This document shows, one piece after another, positions 45,240 through 56,885 of a stretch of 64,000 nt of DNA; position 1 is the stretch's first letter; each line of letters starts with the position of its first letter. Location: NCBI GenBank assembly GCA_032622095.1, contig CP136066.1, forward strand, positions 147,093,559 through 147,157,558, read 5' to 3'. The notes under the pieces are model-generated. The model worked only from the letters and a program-made list of their open reading frames with translations. It made no database searches and had not been told where the DNA came from. Both the position numbers and the translations under genes were made by a program. The DNA comes from Siphonodentalium dalli. Taxonomy: Eukaryota; Mollusca; Scaphopoda; Gadilida; Siphonodentaliidae.

Positions 45240-45920
45240 TTAGTTATTTGAAAATTTCAAACCTCATACTCCCCTCAGGTTGGAAAATTCTTCAAGTGAT
45301 GACCATTTCTGTCCACAAATTTGACCAAATGTAGTAAAATATTGTTTTGCTAAACTAATTAGCAGTTTTGTATTGGCCATGTGGATGTGGGGCAATGACA
45401 CACCGGGCCGACCATGGTTCGATCCGGTGTGCGAAAATTTAGAAATCTTAACAAGAAAATTTTGAAATCGTAACATCTACACTAGCCTCAAGCCTTCCTA
45501 CCGTTGTAAATTTAAACCCTACACCCCCCACTTAGGTTGGAAATTTTTCAACTGATGACAATTCCAATGACAATGTTGACCAAATGTATGACAATATTGT
45601 TTTCTTAAATTAACTAGAAGTTTTTGACTGGCCACGGGGGAGGGACCAGGACACAAGCTTTCCAAGTGTTGGAAATTTCCAATCTGTTACCCCCCCCTAA
45701 GGTTGGAAAATTTCCAACTGATGACCATTTCTGTCCAAAGTTTTTACCAAACATAGGAACATTTCCCCCCCCCCCAATAAATTGTTTTATAATCAAACTA
45801 CAAGAACATATTTCACCTATTGTTGGTGTGAAATTTCCAACTAATGTTTTGGCAAGTATGAAATTTCCAACTGTTATACTTTTGACCAAAGTTGGGGGGC
45901 TAACTACTAGTATACGTGCG
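45240..45920. repeat. GGAAATTTCCAAC-type dispersed repeat, copy 2
   Basis: Repeated GGTTGGAAA(A/T)TT and CCAACTGATGACCATTTC words (45278, 45534, 45693) with C runs and the border TTTTTGACTGGCCACGGGG, in the opposite direction to copy 1 at 14755-15170. Confidence 0.7.
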
Positions 45921-45929
45921 AAATAAATC

Positions 45930-46050
45930 TCTGTAGTTCCACTGGTAACGATGCTACCGGAATTTGCCTGTAAATATCATGCAAATTATCTCACAAGAAT
46001 AAATCATACAGGTATTTGGAGGTAGCACTGGTAGTACAAGTGGAACTATA
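45930..46050. repeat. Fold-back with TAGTTCCACTGGTA arms
   Basis: GTAGTTCCACTGGTAACGATGCTACC at 45932 onward (first 20 bases quoted in part) pairs with GGTAGCACTGGTAGTACAAG and GGAACTAT near 46030-46050. Short MITE or hairpin. Confidence 0.6.
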
Positions 46051-46965
46051 TAAATGTTACTTCCGATGTCTTTCGCTCTGGTAAAGATGCATGTTAGGTG
46101 CATATTTCCGTTCATATTCTGGCACCATGTGGTTTTCTATGACGAAATGCCCACAAAAATGTACCTTGCAAACTTGCCAGCGTATGAACGTACCCTGAAT
46201 CATGCCAGAAGCTGGGGTTTGTCCCACAAAAATATTCATGATTGCCAATTACTCAATCAATATATTCACTGCAAGTCTATCACAGCTAGTGACAGTCAGT
46301 TGTGGTGTTCAATTATTAACAGACTTTTTCATTATATTACATTTAATTACATGCGGCAACACTCACTTAAAAAGTTGCTCAAATGTATGCATACTAATCA
46401 CTTGACTATATTTAGACTCATTTATAGTGAAAATTCATACATGTGTTAAGTACCATATTAATAAATAATTTTAAATCTGAATAATGACAAATTATAGCAT
46501 TTAGAGGTGTATCTACAGCAAAATTCAGCCCCTCCCTTTTAAAATTGATACATAGGCCTATTGTACACATATGGCCATGTCCGATCTGCACTGAGGTGCC
46601 GGGAGCATCCAAGGGCATCGGGGGGGGGGGGGGAGAGAGCCTACAAAAATGGCACTTTTCTGCCCAAAAAAGGGAATTTTCTCCGCAAACTCGGAAAAAA
46701 CAACCATAAATTCATTGTGGCAAAAATCCCTATTTTAAAGGTATTTGTCGGTTTTTATGGCCGTTTTTGACAAAAAATTAATATTCCTTGTGAAATTGGT
46801 GGTATTTGGACCCAAAAAGTTACATTTTGCTATAAAAACACGAGATTAAACACAGCATTTTCTGTCTCCAGAAAAAGGGCAAGTCCTGCCCCCTTGGTCA
46901 AGGGCAGGGGATCAGCTGCCCTCTCTTCCGGCACCCCTGCTGGGCTGATCACATACTTAATTGTA
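46051..46965. other. Non-coding DNA with G run
   Basis: An open frame at 46054-46449 has no recognisable features. 46600-46935 carries a G run (46620-46634) and GGGAATTTTCTCCGC-type words seen in other poly-G repeats of the window. Confidence 0.35.
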
Positions 46966-46969
46966 TACA

Positions 46970-47375
46970 TGCGCTAATGGCGCACCGCGCCGAATGCCCT
47001 AATGGCGCACCGCGCTAATGGCGCACTTTCTGTCGCTTTCGGCGCGGTGCGCCGAAAGCGCCGAAAGCGACAAAAAGTGCGCCGATCGGCGCACATTTTG
47101 TCGCTTTCGGCGCTTTCGGCGCTTTCGGCGCGCGCCGAAACAACGCTAATGGCGCACTTTTTGTCGCTTTCGGCGCGCGCGCCGAAAGCGCCGAAAGCGA
47201 CAAAAAGTGCGCCGATCGGCGCACATTTTGTCGCTTTCGGCGCTTTCGGCGCGCGCCGAAACAACGCTAATGGCGCACTTTTTGTCGCTTTCGGCGCGCG
47301 CGCCGAAAGCGCCGAAAGCGACAAAAAGTGCGCCGAAAGCGCCATTAGCAAGTGGCCGTAATAGGATTCCATAAT
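46970..47375. repeat. GC-rich fold-back array, array 2
   Basis: The same GCGCCGAAA and GCGACAAAAAGTGCGCC words as array 1, again in alternating orientation, with a nearly identical 125-bp stretch repeated (47088-47205 and 47212-47330). It ends with GCCATTAGCAAGTGGCCGTA and ATAGGATTCCATAATAG, the inverse of the left border of array 1. Confidence 0.92.
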
Positions 47376-47739
47376 AGTTAGTTGCCCCAATAGAATTCAA
47401 TTGATCAGCGCAGAGCACCACTTTATTGCTTTAAAGTTTAAGGCATTAGGCATAGAGTTGCTACCCATTTACAACTAACACGCCACACGGCAGTGCTTAA
47501 ATTACCGGTAGTTGCTTTACCGATACCGGTATAGTTATTGTTACCGTACTGAGTTCCCAATCTTTCTTTTTTAGCATTTTGAGAACACACATCTCTCGTT
47601 CAATTTTATGTTCCCATATTGTTCAGTTATTGGATAAAATCTTGAATCCTTAATTCATCTTGTTCATAGTTTCCGCTATTTCGTTTCATATTGGTCCGAC
47701 TTGTCACACCTGTACAGGTTTTACCTGGAAGTTAATCCG

Positions 47740-47815
47740 GTAACAGATTTTTTGGTCACGTGACACGTTTTAGTGTATGTTGTTGTGGTGAAGTCGGCCA
47801 TCTTGGCGGAGACGA
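47740..47815 (+). promoter_or_regulatory. Probable TATA-less promoter of the TOGARAM1-like gene
   Basis: GTCACGTGAC (47755-47764), a perfect palindromic E-box of the USF/TFE type, is followed about 40 bases later by CGGCCATCTTGGC (47797-47809), a YY1-type core motif. Such a pair fits a TATA-less housekeeping or ciliary gene promoter. The start site is inferred. A short upstream ORF begins at 47883. Confidence 0.45.
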
Positions 47816-47982
47816 ACAAGATCAGACGGCATTGAAGTCATCAAAAACGATTTTCTTGATGAAATCTGCATTAGATTTTTAGAATGACGATAGCAAATGA
47901 AACTTCTATTTGGGCTAGATGACACCTTTTGTTTGGATGTCAATGTTGTTGACATTTCCAGATTTTATCGTCTATTTATTTC

Positions 47983-49896
47983 ATGGCTAGTAAAATTCAG
48001 CTTGCCAATTTCCAACAACGTGATTTCAATGAAGTGTCTTACGTAGAACCCAATTCCTCTGGGGGACGGAATATGGAGCAAGATGAAGTTATTGACTATC
48101 TACACGATCAAAGTTTTGATAAACGGGTCGAGATTTTGGAACAGCTGATAATTGCTGTGCGCCGAAATTCTGGTAAACTTCCTTACACAGATGAATTGTC
48201 AATTTTCAAAGGCTTGAAATTGGCACTTTCAGATTCGAATTGGGAAGTTCGCTTGAAATGTATTCAACTAGTGCATGAACTGATACCCCACTTGGAAGAA
48301 AAATTGGATCCATGCATGTCTGTTCTTCTAGACAGTCTTATTATAAACATCGGTGACAATAAAATCTCAGTGCGAAAGTCTGTAATCCAAACGCTACATG
48401 TTTATATGAAACACACGTCTAGAGTAAACCTTTTGATGCGTGCAATTGTCAACCATGGGCTTGAAAATCGTGACTCCCACATATCAAGAGAAACAATTGT
48501 ATTTCTACCAATGCTTTTCACACCAGAATTTTCAAATGATAATTTTTTTGACGTTGCACAGTCATTGACTAAGAAACTTCTGGATGCAGGTCCAGAAGAC
48601 AATATTCATGATTGTTCTTTATCAACATTACGGAAATTGAATCGGTTTGTCGGAGAAAAAGAATTCAATGCCTATCTTCAGAAACTATCGGCTCCGTTAC
48701 GCAGATACTATTACCAGCTGACTAACAGCAACCAGGATGGGAATAATGAATCGGACACTAGAGCTTCATTTAGCAGTAGCACTGGCAGTGGCCCCAACAG
48801 CAGCAGAAATGTCCCATTTTCCCGACCTGAAGCCAATGGTTCATATTCTTCTCGATCGCAAGAAGCTTATGAATTCGGAGTTGTGCCCAGTCACATTATG
48901 CGTCAGCTGGGTGACCAAGAGAACTTCAGATCAAGAGCTGTTGCAGTCGAAGAATTGAAAACAATATTATCAGACTTGCATTCCCAGGATGTAGCAAATA
49001 AACTCATGCCAAATATGCTCTCTTTCATCAGTTTTCTGAATAATATGCTTGATGATTCAAACTTCAAAATTACAACAGTGACTTTGGATATTCTGTGTAT
49101 TCTAGTTGAGAAGCTTGGTCAGAATGTGAAGCATTTTTTGAAGCCTTTAGTTTCGGCAGTTGCGAAAAGAATGTCTGACAATAAGGTTGTTGTTCGTCAA
49201 GCAGTGATGCGAGTTGCGACTAAGATGATGCAAAGTTATAATGCAAAATCAGTTTTGTCTGTGATTTTTGAAAACTTACTTCACAGGAATTCCCGCGTGA
49301 GACAAGAGACAATAAATATAGCAATAGCAGCTCTTTTAACATTTCCAAGCTATGATTTCGACCTACCATTCATATGTAACACAGTTGGGCCACTTCTGAC
49401 AGATCCGAAAAGACAAGTTAGACAAGCTGCATTGGAGCTTTTCTCGGTTCTAGCTCAGAATATGGGAGCTGGAAAATTGCAACCCCTCGTTCAAGCTGTT
49501 GACAAAGTTGAACTTTCACAAGATGGAGATGGACTTATGGCAGCGGTACAGTCCAGACTAGCTCGTCGTCAACTACCCAAATTGAATCCTGATGGGTTAG
49601 TTGAGTATGCAACTCCTGTTCCATCTTCTGCTACTCATAGGACTTCATCAACTTTACAAGGTGCAGACATGGAGTGGATAATGGCCTCAGCTTCTTCGAC
49701 TGCAAGATCAACCAGCTCGGATGCAATGGAATTGGAATCTGTGACGTCTTCAGCTCGATCCACACCTTTGGATAATATCCCCGATACATATTCTGCTCCA
49801 ACTCCTGCGCCTCGTAGATATCTGAGCGCCGGCAAAGGAAAGAAACTCCCATGGGAAGATGATAAAGATGAACAGCAATCACACCGAGGCCAAGAG
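47983..49896 (+). CDS. TOGARAM1: TOGARAM1 (Crescerin)-like protein, first coding exon with TOG1 and TOG2
   Basis: Encodes about 638 residues up to a donor (CAAGAG|GTATTA) at 49897; reading through stops at 49983. Residues about 30-250 form a TOG array of HEAT-like helix pairs (for example LALSDSNWEVRLKCIQLVHE and ISVRKSVIQTLHVYM). A serine/asparagine-rich linker follows, then a second TOG from about 295 to 510 (SDNKVVVRQAVMRVATKMM, RNSRVRQETINIAI, DPKRQVRQAALELF). A serine/threonine-rich tail follows. TOG repeats with VR motifs bind tubulin; the family (TOGARAM1, C. elegans CHE-12) acts in ciliary axonemes, and human mutations cause Joubert syndrome. Known members also have TOG3 and TOG4, which are not seen in this window, so the gene is partial here. 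TOGARAM2 is a less likely alternative. Confidence 0.85.
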
Positions 49897-50860
49897 GTAT
49901 TATTAAATGGTTGTTTAAATAAAATTTTTATTCATCTGCAGGACCAACCAAAATGTGACTCGTACCGGTACTGTCAATGGTAGTCTATACTAGCCCACAA
50001 AATTAGGAAAAATGACACATCGCTAGTGAAGTTCATGAAAAGGCCTCTCGGACCGATTTTCTATTATCTAAAGGCAAAATTGGTCGATGTTCGATTCCAA
50101 TAATTGTACGGTACCATGTATGTTGGACATTTGTTCCCATATACTACCTTCCTAGGGCCCTGCGAACCTTAGATTTTAGGTCGAACCGAACCTTGAAACT
50201 GAATCATCGTCTCGGTTTCGAACCAAACTTCAAATCTCGAACCCAAACAACGACCATGTTGTCGTATTACTCAGGCCAAAAAAAAAAAGATTGTATGGTT
50301 CCGATAACGGAGTGAAAAAATTAGGGTAGGCAGGTAGGGAAATTTAGTTTTTTTATTTTATTTTGATATTTTTTATCCAGCTGCTGAAATATTGAATTAT
50401 TTCGACCGAAGTGACATAAAATGTCAACTTGTGTTGTGGGGAAAGTATTACTTGATAAACACAGTGGAAATAGACATTAAGATTGATGAAAGATCAAGCT
50501 TACTTCATGCTTAAGTATATTATGTATTCACATACCGGTACCACATTTTCATACATTTGGTTATAAACTTGGTACGAAATTGATGTCACTAATGTTTATA
50601 AGAATTTTACCCATAATACCACCATTATACCGTACTTATATTATATACCATATACATCCCATTGTCTGGAGGTAGCCAGTACACCCAACCTCTAGCATGC
50701 CTGGTTTTTGGAAACAGTAGCTGTACCCCTAACGTATGTGGTGATAACCTCTATACATGTATATATACAGATACACACACCATGTCTGTTGATAGTGCTC
50801 CTACCAGTGTAACAGTTTCTCCCCCCCCCCCTGGGTATCTTCCCCCCCCCGCTCTGGGTA
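49897..50860 (+). other. Start of the TOGARAM1-like intron
   Basis: Non-coding. 50153-50270 contains GCGAACC and GAACCGAACC words that reappear inverted at 56390-56515. No further exon could be identified. Confidence 0.4.
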
Positions 50861-51660
50861 TCTTCCCTCACTTATTATGCCCCCGATCTCCGATGGAGAT
50901 TTGGGGGTATATAGTGGAGCCCTCCGTCCGTCCGTCCTTCCGTCCGTACGAACGTTTCAACTCATAACTTTGGTTTCGCTAACTCAATTCAGTTGATCTT
51001 TGGTATGCTAATAGACCAGCCGGGGGGACAAGATTTCCCCATAACTGCGGTTTCGTCCGCCCTTTTTTTTTCAGAGTTACGCCCCTTTTTGGACTTAGAA
51101 AATTCAGTTTTCTGTGGCATACGAACGTTTCAACTCATAACTTTGGTTTCGCTAATTCAATTCAGTTGATCTTTGTTATGCCAATAGACCAGCCGGGGGG
51201 ACAAGATTTCCCCATAGCCCTGGTTTCGTCCGCCCATTTTTTCCAGAGTTACGGCCCTTTTTGGACTTAGAAAATTCAGGTTTTCTGCTACTTTTTTTGG
51301 TTTCCAGATGATAACTTGATTTTGGATTGTTTATTTGCAAAACCCGTTTTTTTGTGTATTACCAATATCGCAATACAGGTCAAGGTAAAATTTCGGTTCA
51401 ATCGGATAATTTTTGTGAGAGTTATGATCCTTTTTCGACTTAAAATATTCAGTTTTTTTTTTAGAAAATTCAGTTTTCCTTCTATTTTTGTGGCACCAGA
51501 CCAAATTTGAAGCTAATATAGAACAACATTCGTACTAAATACTCATGAATAACATAACTTTACAAAGTGCCATTTAATAAGTATTTGCACAAAAATAAGA
51601 AAAATCCTCTCTGATTGTACAGTCGGGGGCGTTACCTCCGCCCAGCGGTGCACTTGTTTT
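50861..51660. repeat. Dispersed repeat with (GTCCGTCC)n and tandem pieces
   Basis: Begins TTATGCCCCCGATCTCCGA and (CCGTCCGT)n, then two copies of a unit of about 180 bp (50945-51118, 51119-51290) containing CGAACGTTTCAACTCATAAC, ATAGACCAGCCGGGGGGACA and TTTGGACTTAGAAAATTCAG. It ends GGGGGCGTTACCTCCGCCC. The GCCCCC and GGGGGC ends are inverted. Confidence 0.8.
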
Positions 51661-52143
51661 ATATTATGGTAAGAAATGCTGAGAAAACTATAAAAAAAAT
51701 TTTTTTTAACTTAACCCCTCACACAATAGCATAAATATGTCAAAATATTACCTTACGATTTTATCGTTTATTTTGTTTTATATTGTCATGAAATGGCGAG
51801 AAATTAACATGCCTGGCAATATGGCGCGAGCGATTTTATCGCTCGCGCGTCGCCCGCGCAATTTCAATTTGGCGTGGGCGATATATCGCTTGCGCAACAT
51901 TCACTACCCAACATACTTTTGCAGTCGTAATTTTGATGAGTTATCCGTTTGAAAACATATATGGCAACGCGACATTGCATCTTTGAAGCAGGAGACACAT
52001 GCTATGTTAACAGTCGGCTGCCACCGGTATACCGGTATCTAATTAGGTCAAACCATGCTACACACCCGTCACCAGTGACAGACTGACGATTACATGACCT
52101 AACTGTGAACGTGCAGTCCTACCCACAAATCATACCTTACCTA
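51661..52143. other. Non-coding DNA with small GCGAGCGAT palindromes
   Basis: GCGCGAGCGATTTTATCGCTCGCGC (51823-51847) and a related second one at 51871-51896 are compact hairpins. No gene. Confidence 0.55.
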
Positions 52144-52415
52144 CCCCGCTCGACAAAACAAGTGTCCATTGGCACCGCGGTGTATTTGCCGTTCGGCCGC
52201 GGTGTCAGCGTTTGTAACTGCGGTTGAGCACTGTATCATCTTTTTTTCAGTTTAATGAACGTCGTACACCGCAGCAACTACACCATGGCCGGATGGCAAG
52301 TACACTGCGGCCCAACAGTAGTTAGCCGGTGGAGCCGCAGTGTTGTTGCATTTCGGCCGCGGTGGCAACGCTAACCGCACCGTGGTTAAGTGGACAGTTG
52401 TTTTGTCCAGCAGGG
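52144..52415. mobile_element. Mariner-type MITE rich in CCGCGGTG, copy 1
   Basis: TA at both sides (52142-52143, 52416-52417) and inverted ends CCCCGCTCGACAAAACAAGTG and CAGTTGTTTTGTCCAGCAGGG. The interior repeats CCGCGGTG or its variants in both orientations (hence cumulative SacII-like sites). No transposase. Confidence 0.8.
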
Positions 52416-52417
52416 TA

Positions 52418-53673
52418 CAAGGTAGTTTGATGAGCGCTGTTGACAGCGATGGGTGGGGCTACGAAGGAATCCACCAATCGCGCAACAGTGCTCGCTGACA
52501 TGTAAACAAATGAGGTGAATGAAGTGACGAAAACAAAGAATAAATATCGCGATATCGTGCTATTAATTACATGAAATGAGTGATTTATACATAGCACGGA
52601 TGGGTTATGAGATGATACAAACATAGAAGTGATTTAATTTATGATATGTACGGAATAATGTATGTTTTGACGCGATAGTAGTGGACGAAATTATATAGAT
52701 AAAAGTATGGAACAAATAAATGCATGATATAATGATTGATTCTGGTTAGGTAACTTGGTCACTCAGGTATAAAGGAACAAACACAAACATATCATGTACA
52801 TGTATGTACAATATATGCATGGCATAATTATTGATTCTTGTTAACTTATACAATAATATCTTACTATGATGTCACCTCATACATGTATTATACAGTATAA
52901 CAGAAGTTATAATATATTATAATGATTGATTTATTCTGGTTAACCATTAGGTCACTTGGATCAGGCATAAAGGAACAAACACAACAATACCATATATGCA
53001 AGATATAACATTTATAAAAGTACTTTATTAAACATTAATAAGTTATACAACATTCATTGATAATTTCACAATTAATATATGATTATAAATTAATTAAATT
53101 TAAATATTATCACTTACCACATAATAAGTTATCTGCAATATGACATATGTCAGTTTACTTGTATTTCATATGTTACAACATAAATACCCCATAAAACAGA
53201 AATTGCCCCTGCAAAATATTTTAGCCCCTGCAAAGTATTTTGGCGAGGGCGAATTTTAGCCCCTGCAGATTTTTCTCAAAATATCAATAAAAAGATTAGG
53301 GTCGGCGGGTTATTTTTAGGGTCGATCGATGTACGGAAACATAGCATCTTTCTTTTTTTGGCCTCATGATAGAGTGGACAATCAGAACAGTCAGTGGACA
53401 TTATTATAGTAAAATCAACAGTTATTTAAGTATTGCCCATCCACACTATAAGATAATTACATAATAATTAATAAAGAATTATTTTATATTGTAGATGGAG
53501 ATGTTTATTCGTCTGCGACTTTGGTTTCATATCTACACATTTTGTGTTCTGATCTTTTCTATTTTTGCAAGTGACTTATGATTTTTTATTGGAAAAGTAA
53601 TAAACGTAGGGTCCCAAATAAACACTGTGCAGTGGGAATTTTCTCTTGTAAATACATTAAGTACTCGTACTGC
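52418..53673. other. AT-rich non-coding DNA
   Basis: Two diverged copies of a piece with ATAATGATTGAT(T)TATTCTGGTTA and GGAACAAACACAA occur at about 52730-52795 and 52918-52990. No gene was found. Confidence 0.45.
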
Positions 53674-54743
53674 CAGTGTTCGCGCTGTCGGTAGCCAAAT
53701 TAGCCAATGGCTAATCTTTTTCGAATTTGGCTAATAAAAATTTCATTTGGCTAAAATTTTGGCTAAACTTTTTTTGAACCCAAATGGAGACTGAAAGCAT
53801 GAAGCCAGAAAGCTAATTAATAAAAGCGCTCAATAGATCGACATTCAAGACGAAGTTAGGTGACGAAAGTATTTCATTATTTTCGTACTTATGAAATATC
53901 GTACAAAGGGAAACCCGATCGACAACTCTATCAACCAAGCGATCACAAAGTGATATGCAATCATCTTTAGTTTCACAAGATGGATATTCAAAGACGCATG
54001 GACATTAAACCGACCATGGTTGAATTATGACAATGTGAAGAAAGCAATGTTTTGTAAAGTCCATTGACGCCGGTATATAAGCAATTTGTTCGTAACAGGC
54101 TGTTTTAATCTGGAGAAAGATTACGTCACTCTGCACGAAGCAGCAAAATGTCATTATTAATTTTTACATTTAATCCCCTAATCCCCCATTCAGCCCATTG
54201 TCTGTCTGATCACTCATGGCGCGCCTGCACAATGCATGTTTATGGTGACATTGTATTTATGACGGTCGAGGTTTATGAGCAACAAGTGTAAGACAATAGC
54301 TTAATCAGCCAAATGTGAATCACGACATATTTTGTGGCTATTTGTCGTCATTACCGATACAGTCAAAATAATATGCATGCTTTTATGACAGATTGTAATT
54401 TGACAATTAACAAATAATGACATTAAGAAGGACAATCCCGGGTTACCCCCTCCCCAAATACTCTTTCACATAAAGATTAATAAATATTTAATAAATGATA
54501 TATATAAAAATACTTCTAGTTCATCAAAATTATTTAAATTATTGTGTATTTTACCTGTGTCTGTTAGATTTTACGTTTTAGTTATTAATTGTAAACCGAC
54601 CAGAAAACGATGATTTAATTTGGCCAAAGTTTGTTTTAATTTGGCCAAAAAACATTTGGCTAAAGTTTTTTTCATTTGGCTAATAAAATTTTCATTTGGC
54701 TAAACTTTTGGCTAAAGAAAATTTCGGTCCAGCGCGAACACTG
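53674..54743. mobile_element. hAT-like element with TTTGGCTAA subterminal repeats
   Basis: Ends are CAGTGTTCGCGCTG and CAGCGCGAACACTG in inverted orientation. The flanks CGTACTGC (53666-53673) and CGTACGGC (54744-54751) are an 8-bp duplication with one change. ATTTGGCTAA and its complement recur several times within about 110 bp of each end, as subterminal transposase sites do in hAT elements. The middle has no transposase frame. Confidence 0.85.
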
Positions 54744-54751
54744 CGTACGGC

Positions 54752-55194
54752 ATATTATTATTGTAATGAGGACACTCAGTAACTATTAGCAGACAGCTAA
54801 ATTGTAGCAAGACATCAAAGCACTTGACCGTCAATCTACCGGTATAACTCTGCGACACACACGACAAAGTTCAAAGCGTTTCACACAGTCACAAGACAAA
54901 GCACATCAGGTAACATAACCATGTCAATCATTTGTGCTGACAAACAATGACCACACCCTCTCCTCACTGTGATTGGTTGAATCCAATTGTAGACACAGAA
55001 ATGCTGCCCGGAAATACCTATTTCAGCCAGTTTACGGAGTTCATAAAGGCTTGTTCGTTCTGTATTTATGTAGTCATAAATAATCATAACTTGTTGTCTC
55101 ATTAATTGGGTATAATTATGTCTATTAGTAAAATTATATGGGGAATAAAACAAACTTAGATGACAGACTGAGATAGAACACCAGAAATGTTATA
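54752..55194. other. Non-coding DNA
   Basis: No gene or repeat was recognised. Confidence 0.35.
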
Positions 55195-56141
55195 CAGTTA
55201 AACTTCGTTAAGTCAAATTGCAAGAGACCATTGGATTACTTCGAGTTATCCATGTGTTTGACTTAACCATTTCGACCATTTGGTGACCACAAATTCCAAC
55301 TTGTCGAATTCATTTCGATCTGAAAATAAATGTTTTCAACTGTGTGCACGCTATATCAATAGTCGGTGACTATGCTGATCACATACAACAGACGAGATGA
55401 TATTTGTTCTGATTATTTATTGAATAATATAATAAAAAACACAGAATATGATAAGAAAACATCAACAAATTCTTTTATGTCGTATTTTTTCTTGAGCCAT
55501 GTTGACAAAGTACTGGCTGCGACTTTAAACATTTTAGCGATCTCTGATTTTGACCACTTTCGATGAGAATTAGGGCTTCGTATTTCATATCAATACTGTG
55601 CGTCTCAAGTTTTCTCTTTGTTCCTTTGCCGCCGGTCGCTGCAAAACGCCGTTCTTCTATGCTTTTAACATCCATTTTTTTTCTTTCCATCGTCAGATGG
55701 GTGGCGTATTTCTTCGTTTGAAACATTGTTTTCGTTTTAAATATGATTTTCATTTCGTCTGCCAACACTTCTAATCCTCACATGGGTGAAATTGACCCAC
55801 ACACCTCGTTAATATGTTAAATAAACAATGCATTAGGACAAATAAAGACTCCAGGAAACTTCACAGCTTTTTAGGTAATTGAATAGAAACACACTGAGTT
55901 ATAATCACATGGCGATGCGTAGCCGTATGCGCTTCAACTTAACCATAGTAATTAGTGTTATAAGCTGGCTGGTGGGACCAAATTTCGTTTCGACTTAAGC
56001 GGGAATTTCGACTTATCCACCTTCGAATTAACTGTGATTATTCTATTGGCTTTGCACACAAGCTCAGCCGGGACCAGGCAATGGCTTCGATTTAAGTGGG
56101 GTATTCGAGTTACCGACGTTCGACTTAACGAAGTTTGACTG
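55195..56141. mobile_element. Tigger/pogo-like Tc1-mariner remnant
   Basis: Inverted ends CAGTTAAACTTCGTTAAGTC and GACTTAACGAAGTTTGACTG flanked by TA on both sides (55193-55194, 56142-56143). Subterminal copies of GTTCGACTTAA/TTCGACTTA lie within 120 bases of each end. It contains only the N-terminal part of a transposase (minus strand). Confidence 0.9.
55440..55768 (-). pseudogene. Pogo-like transposase N-terminal fragment
   Basis: The minus strand reads KRKLETHSIDMKYEALILIE then, after a one-base frame change, KSEIAKMFKVAASTLSTWLKKK. This is the first CENP-B/psq-type helix-turn-helix of pogo transposases, which binds the element ends. The DDE catalytic domain is absent, so the copy is dead. 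Confidence 0.8.
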
Positions 56142-56143
56142 TA

Positions 56144-56516
56144 GTTTTACTAATTAATTATCGGATCCCGACCGGACCGTTTAGCAGGAACGGAATAAAG
56201 TGATTATGCCAAAAGACCTCCTCAACGAAATATCACCCAGTGACCCCACCGAGTAATGATCAAATTAATTATGTCCAGTGTAAACAATTTAAACATAAAA
56301 TCATAGTATCACACAGTTGTGTGTAAACCAATTAATATACTGTATATAATCAATAAACAATTCCTGGTACCGGTATGCAAAACTTGCCCAATTTTCGGGA
56401 CTAACGAAAAGGTTCAATATAAACGAATCCCGTCTTGGGTTTCAAACCGGACCGAATCACCACAGCGGTTTCGAATCGAACAGAACCTCGAACGGTTCGC
56501 AGGGGACTACCATATA
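56144..56516. other. Non-coding DNA with GAACC words
   Basis: 56390-56515 (CGAACGGTTCGCAGGGGAC and TTTCAAACCGGACC) is inverted relative to 50153-50270. Possibly ends of one old element, but other material lies between. Confidence 0.35.
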
Positions 56517-56883
56517 CCCTGCTGGACAAAACAAGTGTCCACTCAACCGCGGTGTGGTTAGCGTTGCCACCGCAGCCGAAATGCAACTACACCGCAGCTG
56601 CACCGGCTAACTACATGTACAGTTGGGCCACGGTGTACTTGCCATTCAGCCATGGTGTACGTTCATTAAACTGAAAAAAGACAATACAAACCAGAAATCT
56701 AACCATGACGCACATGCCATTCAGTCACGTTGTAGTTGCCTTTCGGCCAAGATGTACTTGCCGTTTGGCCGTAGTGTATATGCTGTTCGGCCGCGGTGCT
56801 CAACTGCAGTTACAAACTCTGACACCGCGGCTGAACGACAAATACACCGCGGTGCCAATGGACACTTGTTTTGTCCAGCAGGG
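56517..56883. mobile_element. Mariner-type MITE rich in CCGCGGTG, copy 2
   Basis: TA at both sides, inverted ends CCCTGCTGGACAAAACAAGTG and CACTTGTTTTGTCCAGCAGGG, and internal CCGCGGTG, GGCCGCGGTG and GCCGTAGTGTA variants. It is 95 bp longer than copy 1, with extra copies of a TTCGGCC...GTGTA unit. Confidence 0.85.
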
Positions 56884-56885
56884 TA

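Noticed and set aside
45380-45430. tRNA-like B box (ATGGTTCGATCCGG)
   Set aside because: No matching A box at the right distance and no cloverleaf; could be a SINE scrap but unsupported.
46054-46449. 131-codon ORF
   Set aside because: No recognisable domain, start context or splice signals; composition like the AT-rich surroundings.
46974-47390. 138-codon and 119-codon ORFs in array 2
   Set aside because: Same reason as for array 1: a by-product of the repeat.
49897-49941. A 45-bp intron ending at TTCATCTGCAG after the TOGARAM1-like exon
   Set aside because: Too short for a typical metazoan intron, and the sequence after it stops within 14 codons.
50153-56515. A single 6-kb element with GCGAACC/GGTTCGC ends
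   Set aside because: Only weak inverted similarity, no target duplication, and complete unrelated elements lie between.
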